A DNA stretch of 64,000 bases from an uncultured Sphingomonadaceae bacterium. Its GTDB lineage: Bacteria; Pseudomonadota; Alphaproteobacteria; Sphingomonadales; Sphingomonadaceae. Of the stretch, positions 34,360 to 44,192 are shown in pieces; the stretch's first letter is position 1; every line of letters begins with the position of its first letter. The notes under the pieces were generated by a model, which saw only the letters and a list, made by a program, of their open reading frames with translations, had not been told where the DNA came from and searched no databases. A program made the position numbers and the translations under genes. The stretch covers positions 1,330,698 to 1,394,697 of the forward strand of contig CANMFX010000001.1 of NCBI GenBank assembly GCA_947497315.1, in the 5' to 3' direction.

Positions 34360-36744
34360 TTACTCCCTCGTTTTCAATACGCTGACAAGATTGAGCCGAT
34401 CCAGTCGTCCCCGGACAAACAGCGCGGACAAGGCGGCAGTTATCAGCACGATCAATATGGCAAAAGCGACCGTAGCCGCGGACAGGGCAAAGGGGATGAT
34501 GAACAGATCACCGCTTACCGCTTCACTGATTTGCAGGGACAAATAATATCCGAATATCATGCCGAGCGGCAGGCCGACCATCACGATCAACGCCAACTCA
34601 CCCAGTAAAATGTAGGAAACTTCGGAGCGGCGATAGCCAAGCACCCGCAACGAAACCAGGTCACGTGCGCGTTCGGCCAGGCTGATCCGGGCGTTATTGT
34701 AAACCACGCCAAATACGATGAGGCCGGAAAAGGCGACATTGAACAATCTGACAATGCCCATGGTTTCGCCGATTGTCTCTTCGATCCCGCGAAGCGCCGC
34801 GGAGCGCTGTGAAAAGCCGGCGATCATAGGCATGTCTTTCAACCGCCGATACAGCTTGTCAGTCTGGGTTGCATCAATGCTTAGATAAGCACCAGAGGAC
34901 AGTTCCGCTTCTCGCATAATCGGTCCAAGATTTTTGAAATCAACATAAGCAGGATTACTCACCGGACTGCTGAGAATGCTGGTCACCGGCATGCTGATCT
35001 GGGGCCGCCGCCCATCGGTAACTTGTATGTCGACCATATCGCCCGGACCGACAGCCAGTTCCTTTGATAAACCATAGGATATCATCAAACCTTGGATTGG
35101 TGGTTCAACAATCCCGTTATCGAGATCAATCAGTCGATTGAGATCTCCGGCGGGTTTCATTCCAGTGATCGTTTCCGATTTCGAACGATGCCCGGCGCTC
35201 AGTTTGGCACCTACATAACGCACAGGCTCGACACGCATCACACCAGGCAGCCGGGCCAACTCGAACAAGGCACGATCATCGCGATCCTCCGTGAAAACCA
35301 CGTTTACATCCGCCCGGTTGGCCTGATTGAACATCAGGTCAATCATCATGCGAACATTATCAGTCGATCCGGCAGAAGTGATATACAGGCCGAGCGCCGC
35401 CGCAATACCGACAGACCCCAGCATGGATCGCAACGGTCGGCGGGCTACGCCTCGCAAGATGATCCGCGTGGGCTCATCCAGTCCCTTGATGCGTCCGACG
35501 AAACGCGCGAAACCGCCAGAGTAATTGGGCGGTACAGGGGGACGCATGGCTTCGGCGGCGGTAAGTTTGCCAATGCGCCGAACGGTTTGCGCTGCGCCCA
35601 ACAACACAACCAGAATGGCTACAAGACAGGATATGAAGAACACGTCAAAGCCCGCGCGATAGGTCAGGAACGGAAACACGAAAAAGTCCTGATACAGCCC
35701 CGCCAAACCGCGGCCCATCCATGATCCCAACAAGAGGCCGAGCGCTAAACCGGGGATCGATAATACCAAGGCCAACTTGGCGTAATGAAACATGATCGTT
35801 CTGCTGCGATAACCAAAGGCGGTGAGCAGGCCGATAATCTCCCGTTCCGATTCCACCAACCGCGACAAGACCATGTTGATCAGGAACGCCGCCACGCCGA
35901 GGAATATCGGTGGGAGAATGGCAGTCATGCTGCTCAGCTGGGTCAACTCGTTCTCCAGAAAGCGATCTGAAAGTTGATCCTCTCTCGGCGATGCTCCTCG
36001 CCCGCCATAGCGTTCCAGAATAACGTCGACCCGATCGATCACATCCTGCAAATTGCCACCGCGTTCCAACCGGATCAGGGCTTCGTTGAAACTGTTGGTT
36101 GAGTTAAGTGCCGCGGAAAGATGCTCCTGCCCCATCCAAAGCACGCCAAAGCGGCGATTATCCGGAAAAATCTGACCCGGCCCGATGGCATAGACATATT
36201 CCGGCGACAGTACTGTTCCCACGATACGAAACTGTTGTCTTTTGCCATAAAGCAGCCCGTCAATATCGTCCCCAAGCCCGATGCGGGCGGCCTCGGCAAA
36301 TTTCTCGCTGGCCAGCACTTCATCCGGGCGGCCGGGGTCTGGTAACCTGCCACTGCGCAACACCAAGGCATTGACCGCTGGCATGCCAGAGGCGGGCAAG
36401 GAGTGAATGCGCGCGGTTATCGGTTCCGATATGCCGGGGATGTCGAGCGTCGCGCCGCTGGTCAACCGGCCTTCGACAATGCTGACGCCGTCAATGGCGC
36501 GAATGTCATCCAGCAAACTGTCGGGCACGCGCACGGCCGACGCGAAAATATCGGCGAAGCGGTAACGGTCATAATAAGTGTCGCGGCTCGCTTCCAGGGA
36601 GCGCATCATTCCAAATGACATCACCACCATTCCGATTCCGGCTGCGATGACCAGTGCGATGGCCAGCGCCTGCGATCGCAGGCGCCAGATATCGCGGAAA
36701 AGTTTGCGGTCTAGCGACCCTAACCAGGCAGGCAAATTCACCAT
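34360..36744 (-). CDS. FtsX-like ABC transporter permease (two-FtsX-domain type)
   Basis: A 794-residue permease with an N-terminal membrane segment and large periplasmic domain, followed by two FtsX-type helical modules (around residues 260-390 and 680-790). It is much longer than DevC or the MacB membrane part and matches the ~800-residue YbbP-type permeases. Its start overlaps the ATPase stop by seven bases. Together with the HlyD-type protein it forms a MacAB/YbbAP-like exporter; the substrate is unknown (lipid or small molecule are the usual guesses). Confidence 0.87.
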   Translation of the reverse strand: MVNLPAWLGSLDRKLFRDIWRLRSQALAIALVIAAGIGMVVMSFGMMRSLEASRDTYYDRYRFADIFASAVRVPDSLLDDIRAIDGVSIVEGRLTSGATLDIPGISEPITARIHSLPASGMPAVNALVLRSGRLPDPGRPDEVLASEKFAEAARIGLGDDIDGLLYGKRQQFRIVGTVLSPEYVYAIGPGQIFPDNRRFGVLWMGQEHLSAALNSTNSFNEALIRLERGGNLQDVIDRVDVILERYGGRGASPREDQLSDRFLENELTQLSSMTAILPPIFLGVAAFLINMVLSRLVESEREIIGLLTAFGYRSRTIMFHYAKLALVLSIPGLALGLLLGSWMGRGLAGLYQDFFVFPFLTYRAGFDVFFISCLVAILVVLLGAAQTVRRIGKLTAAEAMRPPVPPNYSGGFARFVGRIKGLDEPTRIILRGVARRPLRSMLGSVGIAAALGLYITSAGSTDNVRMMIDLMFNQANRADVNVVFTEDRDDRALFELARLPGVMRVEPVRYVGAKLSAGHRSKSETITGMKPAGDLNRLIDLDNGIVEPPIQGLMISYGLSKELAVGPGDMVDIQVTDGRRPQISMPVTSILSSPVSNPAYVDFKNLGPIMREAELSSGAYLSIDATQTDKLYRRLKDMPMIAGFSQRSAALRGIEETIGETMGIVRLFNVAFSGLIVFGVVYNNARISLAERARDLVSLRVLGYRRSEVSYILLGELALIVMVGLPLGMIFGYYLSLQISEAVSGDLFIIPFALSAATVAFAILIVLITAALSALFVRGRLDRLNLVSVLKTRE

Positions 36745-37475
36745 TTCAATGCAGCCGGCGCAACGCGCTTTGGGTTGTCGCGATCTTCGACTAGCGCACC
36801 ATCGGCAAAGCGCAGCAATCTGTCAGCCATGTCGGCAATTACAACATTATGAGTAATGAGGAGCGTCGTGGTGCCAAGCTCCCGGTTAACCTGGTCGAGC
36901 GCTTCCAGGACCCTGACCCCGGTCTGGCTATCAAGAGCACCTGTGGGCTCGTCGCAGAGCATCACTTTCGGCCGCTTGGCAATGGCGCGGGCAATGGCTA
37001 CCCTTTGCTGCTCACCACCGGAAAGCTGGGACGGGAAATGATCAATGCGGCCTTCCAGCCCCACCATGGACAGCGCTTCTTCCGGCGTCATGGGATCTTC
37101 GGCAATCTCGGTGATGAGTGCGACATTTTCCCGTGCAGTAAGGGAAGCGACCAGATTGTAGAACTGGAACACGAAACTCACCGCATTGCGCCGATATTCG
37201 GTCAGTGCGGACGGTCCAAGTGCGGTTAGTTCCTGATCCTCGAACATCACCGTTCCTGCCGTCGCTTCATCCAGTCCGCCGATAATATTCAGAAAAGTTG
37301 ATTTCCCCGATCCGCTGGCGCCAAGCAGCACCACCATGGCAGATTTGGGCAGGTCCAGATCGACCCCGCGCAGAGCCGAGACAGCTGTTGGTCCTTCACC
37401 ATAGATTTTTGTCAGACCGCGTATGGAATAGAGGCTGTCGCTCTCTACCGTCGCGGATTTCAAAGGCTGAGACAT
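36738..37475 (-). CDS. ABC transporter ATP-binding protein (MacB/LolD type)
   Basis: A 245-residue nucleotide-binding domain, first gene of the three-gene exporter operon. Walker A is GASGSGKST (52-60), the signature is [14 protein letters not shown], Walker B is [12 protein letters not shown], and the switch His is in LLITHN. This pattern is that of the MacB/LolD/YbbA subfamily, which drives FtsX-type permeases without moving the substrate through the membrane. Confidence 0.95.
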   Translation of the reverse strand: MSQPLKSATVESDSLYSIRGLTKIYGEGPTAVSALRGVDLDLPKSAMVVLLGASGSGKSTFLNIIGGLDEATAGTVMFEDQELTALGPSALTEYRRNAVSFVFQFYNLVASLTARENVALITEIAEDPMTPEEALSMVGLEGRIDHFPSQLSGGEQQRVAIARAIAKRPKVMLCDEPTGALDSQTGVRVLEALDQVNRELGTTTLLITHNVVIADMADRLLRFADGALVEDRDNPKRVAPAALKW

Positions 37476-37651
37476 CAGACGCGAAATTTGGTCAGCTTGT
37501 TCACACCAACACGGACAATCAATAAAATGTCTCCATGTTTTTGCACGCTGATTTTCCCATAATTGTTTGTGAGAATAGGGAATTTAGGCTGCTGGCGCCG
37601 TGCGAGCGATAGGTATTGTTACGGAATGTCGAGACTGGTTAGACACTGCAA

Positions 37652-37669
37652 CTACGCGCAATTGCGTAG
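37652..37669. promoter_or_regulatory. Inverted repeat CTACGC-N6-GCGTAG upstream of alcohol dehydrogenase
   Basis: A perfect six-base inverted repeat about 67 bases before the ATG. Related ACTAC/TACGTA elements occur between the P-type ATPase and PEP synthase genes (43920-44010). The half-sites resemble NarL/FixJ-type (LuxR-fold) response-regulator sites, so a shared regulator of this island is plausible but not proven. Confidence 0.45.
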
Positions 37670-37735
37670 AGACGAATTTGCGCTTCTTTCCTAGATTTCC
37701 AGTCGTGATCAGACATTTCAACGGAGTCTTTCCCA

Positions 37736-38812
37736 ATGGAAAATCATATGAAAGCTGCAATCTTTATCGAGCCCGGCAGGATCATTTTGGGTGAAAAACC
37801 AATTCCCGATATCGGTCCTCTCGATGCGCTGATCCGGATCACAACAACAACCATTTGCGGAACCGATATCCACATATTGAAGGGTGAGTATCCGGTGGAA
37901 AGCGGGCTGACCATCGGCCATGAACCGGTTGGAGTGATTGAAAAACTCGGTTCTGCGGTCGAGGGATTTACCGAAGGCCAGCGGGTTATTGCCGGTGCGA
38001 TTACACCAGCCGGAACGTCTTACGCCTCCATGTGCGGCTTTCATTCCCAGTGCGGTGGTCAGGCCGGACATGGCTGGAAAGCCATAGGTGGCTGGCGCTT
38101 TGGCAATACGATTGATGGCGCACAGGCGGAATATCTGAAAGTGCCCGACGCCATGGCCAATCTCGCCCCGGTACCGGATGGATTGACCGACGAACAGGTC
38201 CTGATGTGCCCCGATATCCTGTCGACCGGGTTTAGCGGAGCGGAATCCGGCAAGATCAAAATTGGCGACACGGTTGCTATTTTCGCTCAGGGCCCGATTG
38301 GCCTTTGCGCAACCGCCGGTGCGAAAATGATGGGCGCGACAAACATCATCACGGTAGAATCAATCCCTGAACGAATGGAAATGTCGCGCAGCATGGGCGC
38401 GGATCATGTAGTCGATTTCAGCAAGGTCGATCCGATTGACGAGATAATGCGGATAACCGATGGCCGCGGCGTTGACGTATCAATCGAAGCTTTGGGCAAG
38501 ACGCAAACATTTGAAGGTGCCTTGCGGGTATTGCGGCCCGGCGGCACGCTGTCCTCGCTGGGTGTCTATTCCGAAGACCTTACCATACCGCTAGATGCTT
38601 TTTCGGCAGGTCTCGGCGACAACAAAATTGTCAGCACATTGTGTCCCGGCGGCAAGGAGAGAATGCGCCGGTTAATGGAAGTGATCGGATCGGGCCGTGT
38701 CGACGCCAGCCCGCTTGTCACCCACCATTTTGCGCTCGATGATATCGAGACAGCTTATGACCTGTTTGCCAACCAGCGTGACGGCGTGTTGAAAATCGCA
38801 GTTCAGCCTTGA
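37736..38812 (+). CDS. Zinc-dependent alcohol dehydrogenase (secondary-alcohol type)
   Basis: A 358-residue medium-chain dehydrogenase. Catalytic zinc ligands lie in TTICGTDIHIL and the GHEPVG block (Cys and His-Glu). The usual four-cysteine structural-zinc loop is absent and replaced by a CGFHSQCGG...WRFGNTIDG region, as in NADP-dependent isopropanol/secondary alcohol dehydrogenases of clostridia and Thermoanaerobacter. The nucleotide motif is IFAQGPIGLCATAGA. ATG 37736 has CGGAG nine bases upstream; ATG 37748 is an alternative. It is the first gene of a fermentation-like run with a CoA-transferase and D-lactate dehydrogenase. Confidence 0.88.
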   Translation: MENHMKAAIFIEPGRIILGEKPIPDIGPLDALIRITTTTICGTDIHILKGEYPVESGLTIGHEPVGVIEKLGSAVEGFTEGQRVIAGAITPAGTSYASMCGFHSQCGGQAGHGWKAIGGWRFGNTIDGAQAEYLKVPDAMANLAPVPDGLTDEQVLMCPDILSTGFSGAESGKIKIGDTVAIFAQGPIGLCATAGAKMMGATNIITVESIPERMEMSRSMGADHVVDFSKVDPIDEIMRITDGRGVDVSIEALGKTQTFEGALRVLRPGGTLSSLGVYSEDLTIPLDAFSAGLGDNKIVSTLCPGGKERMRRLMEVIGSGRVDASPLVTHHFALDDIETAYDLFANQRDGVLKIAVQP

Positions 38813-38822
38813 TCGTGCGTTC

Positions 38823-40124
38823 ATGACATTTGAGCAGCAATATCGCTCCAAATCGATGAGCGCAGCCCGGGCCGTGTCAAATATTCCCTCCGGTGCCCAT
38901 ATCGCGATGGGCATGGCAGTCGCCGAACCACCGGCTTTGCTCCAAGCTCTGGCGGTACGAGTGGAGGCGGGCGATCTCGATGATCTCAAATTATGGTATT
39001 TCCACTCGATGGCTCATGCGGGGAAAACTCTTCTAAAGCCCGCGTTACTTAACCGCGTTCGCCCGCATTGCATGTTCCTTAGCGGCATCGAACGGGCACT
39101 GCTTAAAGAGGCGCCGGAAAAAGGCCTGCCGCTGGTGGAGTTTGTTCCGGTGGCGTTTAGTGAATCGCCGGGACTGCTGAAAGACAAAGTCCCTCTCGAT
39201 ACGTTCATCACAACCGTCTCACCGATGGATCGACATGGCTGGTTCACCTTTGGCACGAGCAATGACTATTCCTCGACCGCAGCCAGAAGCGCCAAGCGCC
39301 TGATCGTGGAGGTGAATGAGAATATGCCGCGGGTCTTTGGCGAGTCACTACTCCATATTTCCGAGGTAGATGCCATTGTCGACAATGATGTTCCGCTCGC
39401 TGAGCAAATATGCCCGCCGATTAGTGCAGAAGAGCAGAAGATTGCGGCGATTATTGCCGATATGATCGATGACCGCGCCTGTCTGCAAATGGGTATCGGC
39501 ACATTGCCCAGCGCCGTCTGCGCGCTGCTCGAAGACCGGAAAGATTTGGGCATCCATACCGAACTAATGACCCCGGCTTTGGCGCGGCTGGCGCAATGCG
39601 GGGCCGTCACCAATCAGGCGAAGACCACCTATCACGGGCGCAGCGTCTTCACCTTTGCCATGGGAGACCGTGCCTTTTATGATTTTCTCGACGACAATCC
39701 GGCGATGCACAGCGCGCCAGTGGATATCGTCAACGACCCGCGCCATGTTTCCAAGAATGACAACGTTGTTTCCGTGAACGCTACGCTGCAGGTGAATTTG
39801 GGCGGCGCCTGCAATTCGGAACATTTGATGGGCCGACAGTATAGCGGCGCGGGCGGACAGCTTGATTTTGTGCGGGGGGCGACAGCATCCAAAGGCGGAA
39901 AATCCATCATCGCCTGCCGATCCACGGCAAAGGGTGGAGAGGTTTCTCGTATCGTGCCGACCCTTGATGGCCCTGTGACAACCCCACGCAATGACACGCA
40001 TATCGTGGTGACGGAATATGGTTTTGCGGATTTAAAAGGCAGATCATTGAGCGAACGTGCCGAGGCACTAATCGAACTCGCGCACCCGAAATTCCGTGCC
40101 GAACTGGCGGATGCGATGCGCTAA
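38823..40124 (+). CDS. Acetyl-CoA hydrolase/CoA-transferase family protein
   Basis: A 433-residue class I CoA-transferase of the acetyl-CoA hydrolase / 4-hydroxybutyrate CoA-transferase (AbfT/Cat) type. Visible family blocks are MGIGTLPSAV, NLGGACNSEHL and the C-terminal VVTEYGFADLKGRSLSERAEALI. It would exchange CoA between acetate (or propionate/succinate) and another acid. The start at 38823 lies ten bases after the alcohol dehydrogenase stop, and its own stop overlaps the ATG of ldhA (TAATG), so the three genes form one operon. The substrate cannot be fixed from sequence. Confidence 0.85.
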   Translation: MTFEQQYRSKSMSAARAVSNIPSGAHIAMGMAVAEPPALLQALAVRVEAGDLDDLKLWYFHSMAHAGKTLLKPALLNRVRPHCMFLSGIERALLKEAPEKGLPLVEFVPVAFSESPGLLKDKVPLDTFITTVSPMDRHGWFTFGTSNDYSSTAARSAKRLIVEVNENMPRVFGESLLHISEVDAIVDNDVPLAEQICPPISAEEQKIAAIIADMIDDRACLQMGIGTLPSAVCALLEDRKDLGIHTELMTPALARLAQCGAVTNQAKTTYHGRSVFTFAMGDRAFYDFLDDNPAMHSAPVDIVNDPRHVSKNDNVVSVNATLQVNLGGACNSEHLMGRQYSGAGGQLDFVRGATASKGGKSIIACRSTAKGGEVSRIVPTLDGPVTTPRNDTHIVVTEYGFADLKGRSLSERAEALIELAHPKFRAELADAMR

Positions 40125-41137
40125 TGGCCCAAGTCGCGATATATAGCACCAAGGCTTATGATCAGGAATTCCTGGATAATGCCAACGCCAATAATGCCCA
40201 TGGGCTGATCTATTTTGAACCCCGGCTTTCGATTGATACCGTGCGATTAATCACCGATCAAAAAACGGTTTGCGTGTTTGTGAATGATGAACTGGATGCC
40301 GAGACGCTGTCCGCTTTGAAGCAGGCCGGGATTGAGCTGATCGCCCTGCGTTGCGCGGGTTTTAACAATGTCGATTTAAAGGCCGCCGCACGGCTCGGCA
40401 TCGCGGTTGCTCATGTGCCGTCCTATTCTCCCCATGCCGTCGCTGAACATACGGTCGCGATGATGCTCACTCTGATCCGCAAAACCCACCGGGCCTATAA
40501 CCGCGTTCGCGAAGGCAATCTGTCGCTGGAGGGTTTGCTGGGGTTCAATCTGCATGGTAAATCCATAGGGATAATTGGTACCGGCAGTATCGGGCGGGTG
40601 GGTGCGGAAATTTTGCACGGGTTTGGTTGTGAATTGCTTGCCTATGATCGCTACCCCGATCCGGAAAATATGCCCGTTCCTATCCGCTATGTACCGCTGC
40701 AGGAGCTGTTCGCGTCGTCAGATATCATCACGCTCCATTGTCCGTTAACGCCGGAAACCCATCATCTGATCAATCGAAACGCAATTGATGCCATGAAACC
40801 CGGCGTGATGCTGATCAACACCAGTCGGGGCGCCGTGGTGGATAGCGCCGCCCTGATCCAAGCCCTTAAAAGCGATAAAATTGGCGGCCTCGGGCTTGAT
40901 GTCTACGAGGAAGAAGCTGACTTCTTTTTTGAAGATATTTCAAATCGCGGCATTCAGGATGACGTGTTCGCGCGCTTGATCACCTTCCCCAATGTACTGA
41001 TCACCGGGCATCAGGGGTTTTTCACGAGCGAGGCGATGACCGCTATTGCGGAAACCACCATGGCCAATATCAGTGCGTTTGAAACGACCGGAAAACCGCT
41101 TCACGCTGTCACTGTGAAACAGCTTGCCGGTTCCTGA
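40124..41137 (+). CDS. ldhA: Fermentative D-lactate dehydrogenase
   Basis: A 337-residue D-isomer-specific 2-hydroxyacid dehydrogenase that reduces pyruvate to D-lactate with NADH. It follows the LdhA subgroup closely: LRCAGFNNVDL, nucleotide motif GIIGTGSIGR, NTSRGAVVDSAALI, and the LdhA-specific GLDVYEEEADFFFEDISN...QDDVFARL with the catalytic His in TGHQGFFT. It points to redox balancing under oxygen limitation. Its 3' end overlaps the convergent P-type ATPase gene by 29 bases. Confidence 0.92.
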   Translation: MAQVAIYSTKAYDQEFLDNANANNAHGLIYFEPRLSIDTVRLITDQKTVCVFVNDELDAETLSALKQAGIELIALRCAGFNNVDLKAAARLGIAVAHVPSYSPHAVAEHTVAMMLTLIRKTHRAYNRVREGNLSLEGLLGFNLHGKSIGIIGTGSIGRVGAEILHGFGCELLAYDRYPDPENMPVPIRYVPLQELFASSDIITLHCPLTPETHHLINRNAIDAMKPGVMLINTSRGAVVDSAALIQALKSDKIGGLGLDVYEEEADFFFEDISNRGIQDDVFARLITFPNVLITGHQGFFTSEAMTAIAETTMANISAFETTGKPLHAVTVKQLAGS

Positions 41138-43832
41138 TTGCAGGCCGCAGGGCCAACCTAATCTGTTTCTCAATTTCCAATATAGCGAACAGCACGACAC
41201 CGATAGCGATAATCAGCAGACCATCGCTAAGCGGAACATTTTCGGTTCCGAATATGTCCTGCATGAAAGGCGCGTAGGTCATCAGGAACTGAGCCATCGT
41301 GACGGTGACAACAGTGAACCAGACCATCGGTGTGCCCTGTATCGACTTTTTGGTTAGCGATGAACCGTAAATATTACGGATGAAAAACAAGTGGAAGACC
41401 TCCATTACAACAAGCGTATTCACTGCAATTGTGCGAGCCAGATCGACGGAATAGCCTTTATCGATCGCCGAGGCATACATTGCAAACACACCGCACAGGA
41501 ACAGGAAAGAGACCAATATGATATGCCATGCCAGGGACTTGTCGAGCAGCGGTTCATTTCTAAGCCGGGGCTTGCGGTGCATGGTTCCGTCTTCCGTCGG
41601 CTCAAAGGCCAGCGCGACGCCCAGCGTGACGGCAGTGACCAGATTGACCCACAAAATCTGCGCCGGGGTGATCGGTAAGGTCATCCCGATCAACAAAGCC
41701 GCGATGATGGTCAGGGCTTCGCCTGCACTGGTCGGCAGGGACCAACTGATCACCTTGCGCAGGTTGTCATAGACCGTCCGCCCCTCGCGAACAGCCGCGA
41801 CGATGGACGCAAAATTATCGTCGGCGAGGACCAGTTCCGCCGCCTCTTTCGCCGCCTCGCTACCTTTCCGGCCCATCGCGATTCCGGCATCAGCGCGTTT
41901 CAGCGCGGGCGCATCATTCACGCCGTCTCCTGTCATCGCGACGATAAAATCATGGGCTTGGAACGCTGTCACCAACCGCAGCTTATGTTCCGGGCTGGTC
42001 CGCGCAAATATGTCGTTTTCTAGCACCTCTATCGCCAATGTGGCATCATCCATATTGTCGAGGTCCGCACCGGTCAGGACATTGCCGGGCTTGCGCAACC
42101 CGATTTCCTGACCAATGGCCTTGGCGGTTTCCACGTGATCGCCGGTTATCATTTTCACTTGTATGCCGGCGTCGTAACATTCGGCCACCGCAGCAATGGC
42201 CTCCGCTCGCGGCGGGTCCATCAAGCCGACAATGCCTAGAAAGGTGAGTGATCCGTCGAGTTCGCTGGCGGTCAGTTCTTTGGCATCAGATGCAGCGGGC
42301 TTTGTCGCAAAAGCCAGCACGCGTTGGCCAGCCCCGGCCAGCTCACTGACGGCTTGCTGCCAATAGGCCAGGTCCAGCAGCTCATCATCCCCATCGATAC
42401 TGCGCTGCGCCTTGCACATGGCCATGATCTTTTCTGGAGCGCCTTTTACGAAAACTGCTGGTTGATTATCGGAGCCGTGATGCAATGTCGCCATGAACTG
42501 GTTTTTGGAATCAAAGGGAATGGCGCTGGTCCGCGACCAGCTTCGGCGCTCTTCCGTTACGTTCAATTGAGCCTTGCCGGCGAAGGCCAGGAGAGCCGCC
42601 TCCATTGGATCACCTTCAGCATGCCAAAGATCATCACGCTTCTGAATATCGGCATCATTGCATAGCAAAGCAGCACGCGCCAATGTGGTGAGCCCGGCGC
42701 TATCATCGCCATCGATTACCTGTTCATCCTTGCTGATCTGTCCAGCCGGATCATAGCCTTCACCATCCACGCTGAACCGGTCGGAACCGATCACCGCGGC
42801 GGAAACCATCATCTCGTTTCGAGTAAGAGTCCCTGTTTTATCAGTACAGATGACGGAGACCGAACCAAGCGTCTCAATCGCCGGCAGCACACGGATAATG
42901 GCATGGCGCTTTGCCATGGCTTGCACACCGATAGCCAAAGTGATCGTCAATACTGCTGGCAGGCCTTCTGGAATGGCTGCGACAGACAGTCCAACAACCG
43001 CCATGAACAGCTCCGAGAAGCCGTAATCCTGGACGTAATAGCCATAAACCAAAATCAGAGCGGCTACCATCAGAATTAAAATGGTGAGCCATTTTGAGAA
43101 TGCGTTCATTTGCGAAACCAGTGGTGTCGTGAGCATTTCAACCGAAGAAAGCAGACCGCTGATACGGCCGATTTCTGTCGTGCCGCCGGTTGCTACAACG
43201 ACCCCCCTTGCCTGACCGCTGGTCACTAATGTTCCACTAAACGCCATGGATTTTCTATCACCCAGTGCAGATATTGCCGGAACAATATCCACCTGTTTAT
43301 CGACAGCTAGCGATTCACCAGTAAGTATGGCTTCCTCTATCTGGAGGCCGTTGACATCGATCAACCTGATATCGGCAGGTGTCTTGTCACCGGCATCCAA
43401 GAGAATGATATCGCCCGGTACAATAAATTCACTGTCAATCGTCAGCCGCTTGCCATCGCGTAGAACAGCAGCATGCGGTGCGAGCATATGGCGTATCGAT
43501 TCAAGCGCCTTTTCCGCCTTGCCTTCCTGAATAACGCCAATGAGCGCGTTGACTATGACCACCGCAAGAATCACGGCCGTATCGATCATATGGCCAAGCA
43601 AAGTGGTAATGACAGCTGCACCCAACAGAACATAGATCAGGATGTGATGAAACTGCGCTAAAAAGCGCCGGATGATATTCTTGCGAGCGGGCTCTGGAAG
43701 CTGATTGGGGCCATGGTTGGCCAATCGCCGCGCTGCTTCATTTTCCGATAATCCCTGCGGTGCGGTGGATAGCGATGACAAAACCGTTTCTAAGGGCAGA
43801 TTATGCCAGGCTAAATTTTGTTCCTGTTGCAT
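41109..43832 (-). CDS. P-type cation ATPase, P2 (CtpF-like) type
   Basis: A 907-residue P2-type ATPase. Order: N-terminal cation-ATPase domain, TM1-2, actuator with ILTGESLAVDK, TM4 with IPEGLPAVLTITLA, phosphorylation site ICTDKTGTLTRNE, nucleotide domain with KGAPEK, hinge MTGDGVNDAPALK, and a six-segment C-terminal bundle. The PEGLPA (rather than PEGLPV/I) form and overall pattern resemble mycobacterial CtpF, a DosR-regulon cation pump. Start ATG 43832 (MQQEQNLAWH) matches the family; the longer frame is not homologous. Transported ion (Ca, Na/K or other) cannot be read. Confidence 0.9.
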   Translation of the reverse strand: MQQEQNLAWHNLPLETVLSSLSTAPQGLSENEAARRLANHGPNQLPEPARKNIIRRFLAQFHHILIYVLLGAAVITTLLGHMIDTAVILAVVIVNALIGVIQEGKAEKALESIRHMLAPHAAVLRDGKRLTIDSEFIVPGDIILLDAGDKTPADIRLIDVNGLQIEEAILTGESLAVDKQVDIVPAISALGDRKSMAFSGTLVTSGQARGVVVATGGTTEIGRISGLLSSVEMLTTPLVSQMNAFSKWLTILILMVAALILVYGYYVQDYGFSELFMAVVGLSVAAIPEGLPAVLTITLAIGVQAMAKRHAIIRVLPAIETLGSVSVICTDKTGTLTRNEMMVSAAVIGSDRFSVDGEGYDPAGQISKDEQVIDGDDSAGLTTLARAALLCNDADIQKRDDLWHAEGDPMEAALLAFAGKAQLNVTEERRSWSRTSAIPFDSKNQFMATLHHGSDNQPAVFVKGAPEKIMAMCKAQRSIDGDDELLDLAYWQQAVSELAGAGQRVLAFATKPAASDAKELTASELDGSLTFLGIVGLMDPPRAEAIAAVAECYDAGIQVKMITGDHVETAKAIGQEIGLRKPGNVLTGADLDNMDDATLAIEVLENDIFARTSPEHKLRLVTAFQAHDFIVAMTGDGVNDAPALKRADAGIAMGRKGSEAAKEAAELVLADDNFASIVAAVREGRTVYDNLRKVISWSLPTSAGEALTIIAALLIGMTLPITPAQILWVNLVTAVTLGVALAFEPTEDGTMHRKPRLRNEPLLDKSLAWHIILVSFLFLCGVFAMYASAIDKGYSVDLARTIAVNTLVVMEVFHLFFIRNIYGSSLTKKSIQGTPMVWFTVVTVTMAQFLMTYAPFMQDIFGTENVPLSDGLLIIAIGVVLFAILEIEKQIRLALRPAIRNRQAVSQ

Positions 43833-44192
43833 CGCTTTATTGATCAAGTCCTTCCACTTGCACCAGTCAAAGTCATGAGGAACCGGGTTAGAAGATCCGG
43901 CCTTAGCGCGCGTCAAACAACTACAGCCGGTGGCCGAAGGCAATTACGTAGTCCTCCTGTACGGTCATGATTTTGCGGAACAGCTTGTCTCCGAACAACT
44001 ACGTAAAGACAATCAACGCGCTTAGATGCCAGAAGCACAGCAGTTGATTTGAGCGCGACAATTGAGCGGCCTAAGCGGCCCCAACTGTTATGTCGTTGAA
44101 CCTCAATATCCTTTTAAATGGTCCTCTTGACCCTCTTAGAATGATGTAGCGACAAGACATCTAGGATATCGCGCAAATGTGATGGAGATAAC
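43833..44192. promoter_or_regulatory. Divergent region with ACTAC/TACGTA elements (P-ATPase / PEP synthase)
   Basis: In these 360 bases ACTAC (43920-43924) is answered by GTAGT (43948-43952, within ATTACGTAGTCC), and a second element ACTACGTAAAGAC lies at 43999-44010. They resemble the CTACGC...GCGTAG repeat before the alcohol dehydrogenase. A half-matching FNR-like sequence TTAGC-N4-GTCAA is near 43903-43916 but misses two bases of the left half. No gene is seen. Confidence 0.45.

Noticed and set aside
43856..43864. TTGATCAA near the P-type ATPase start as an FNR box
   Set aside because: The four-base spacer between half-sites is missing and it would lie within the leader, so it is not an FNR/FixK site.
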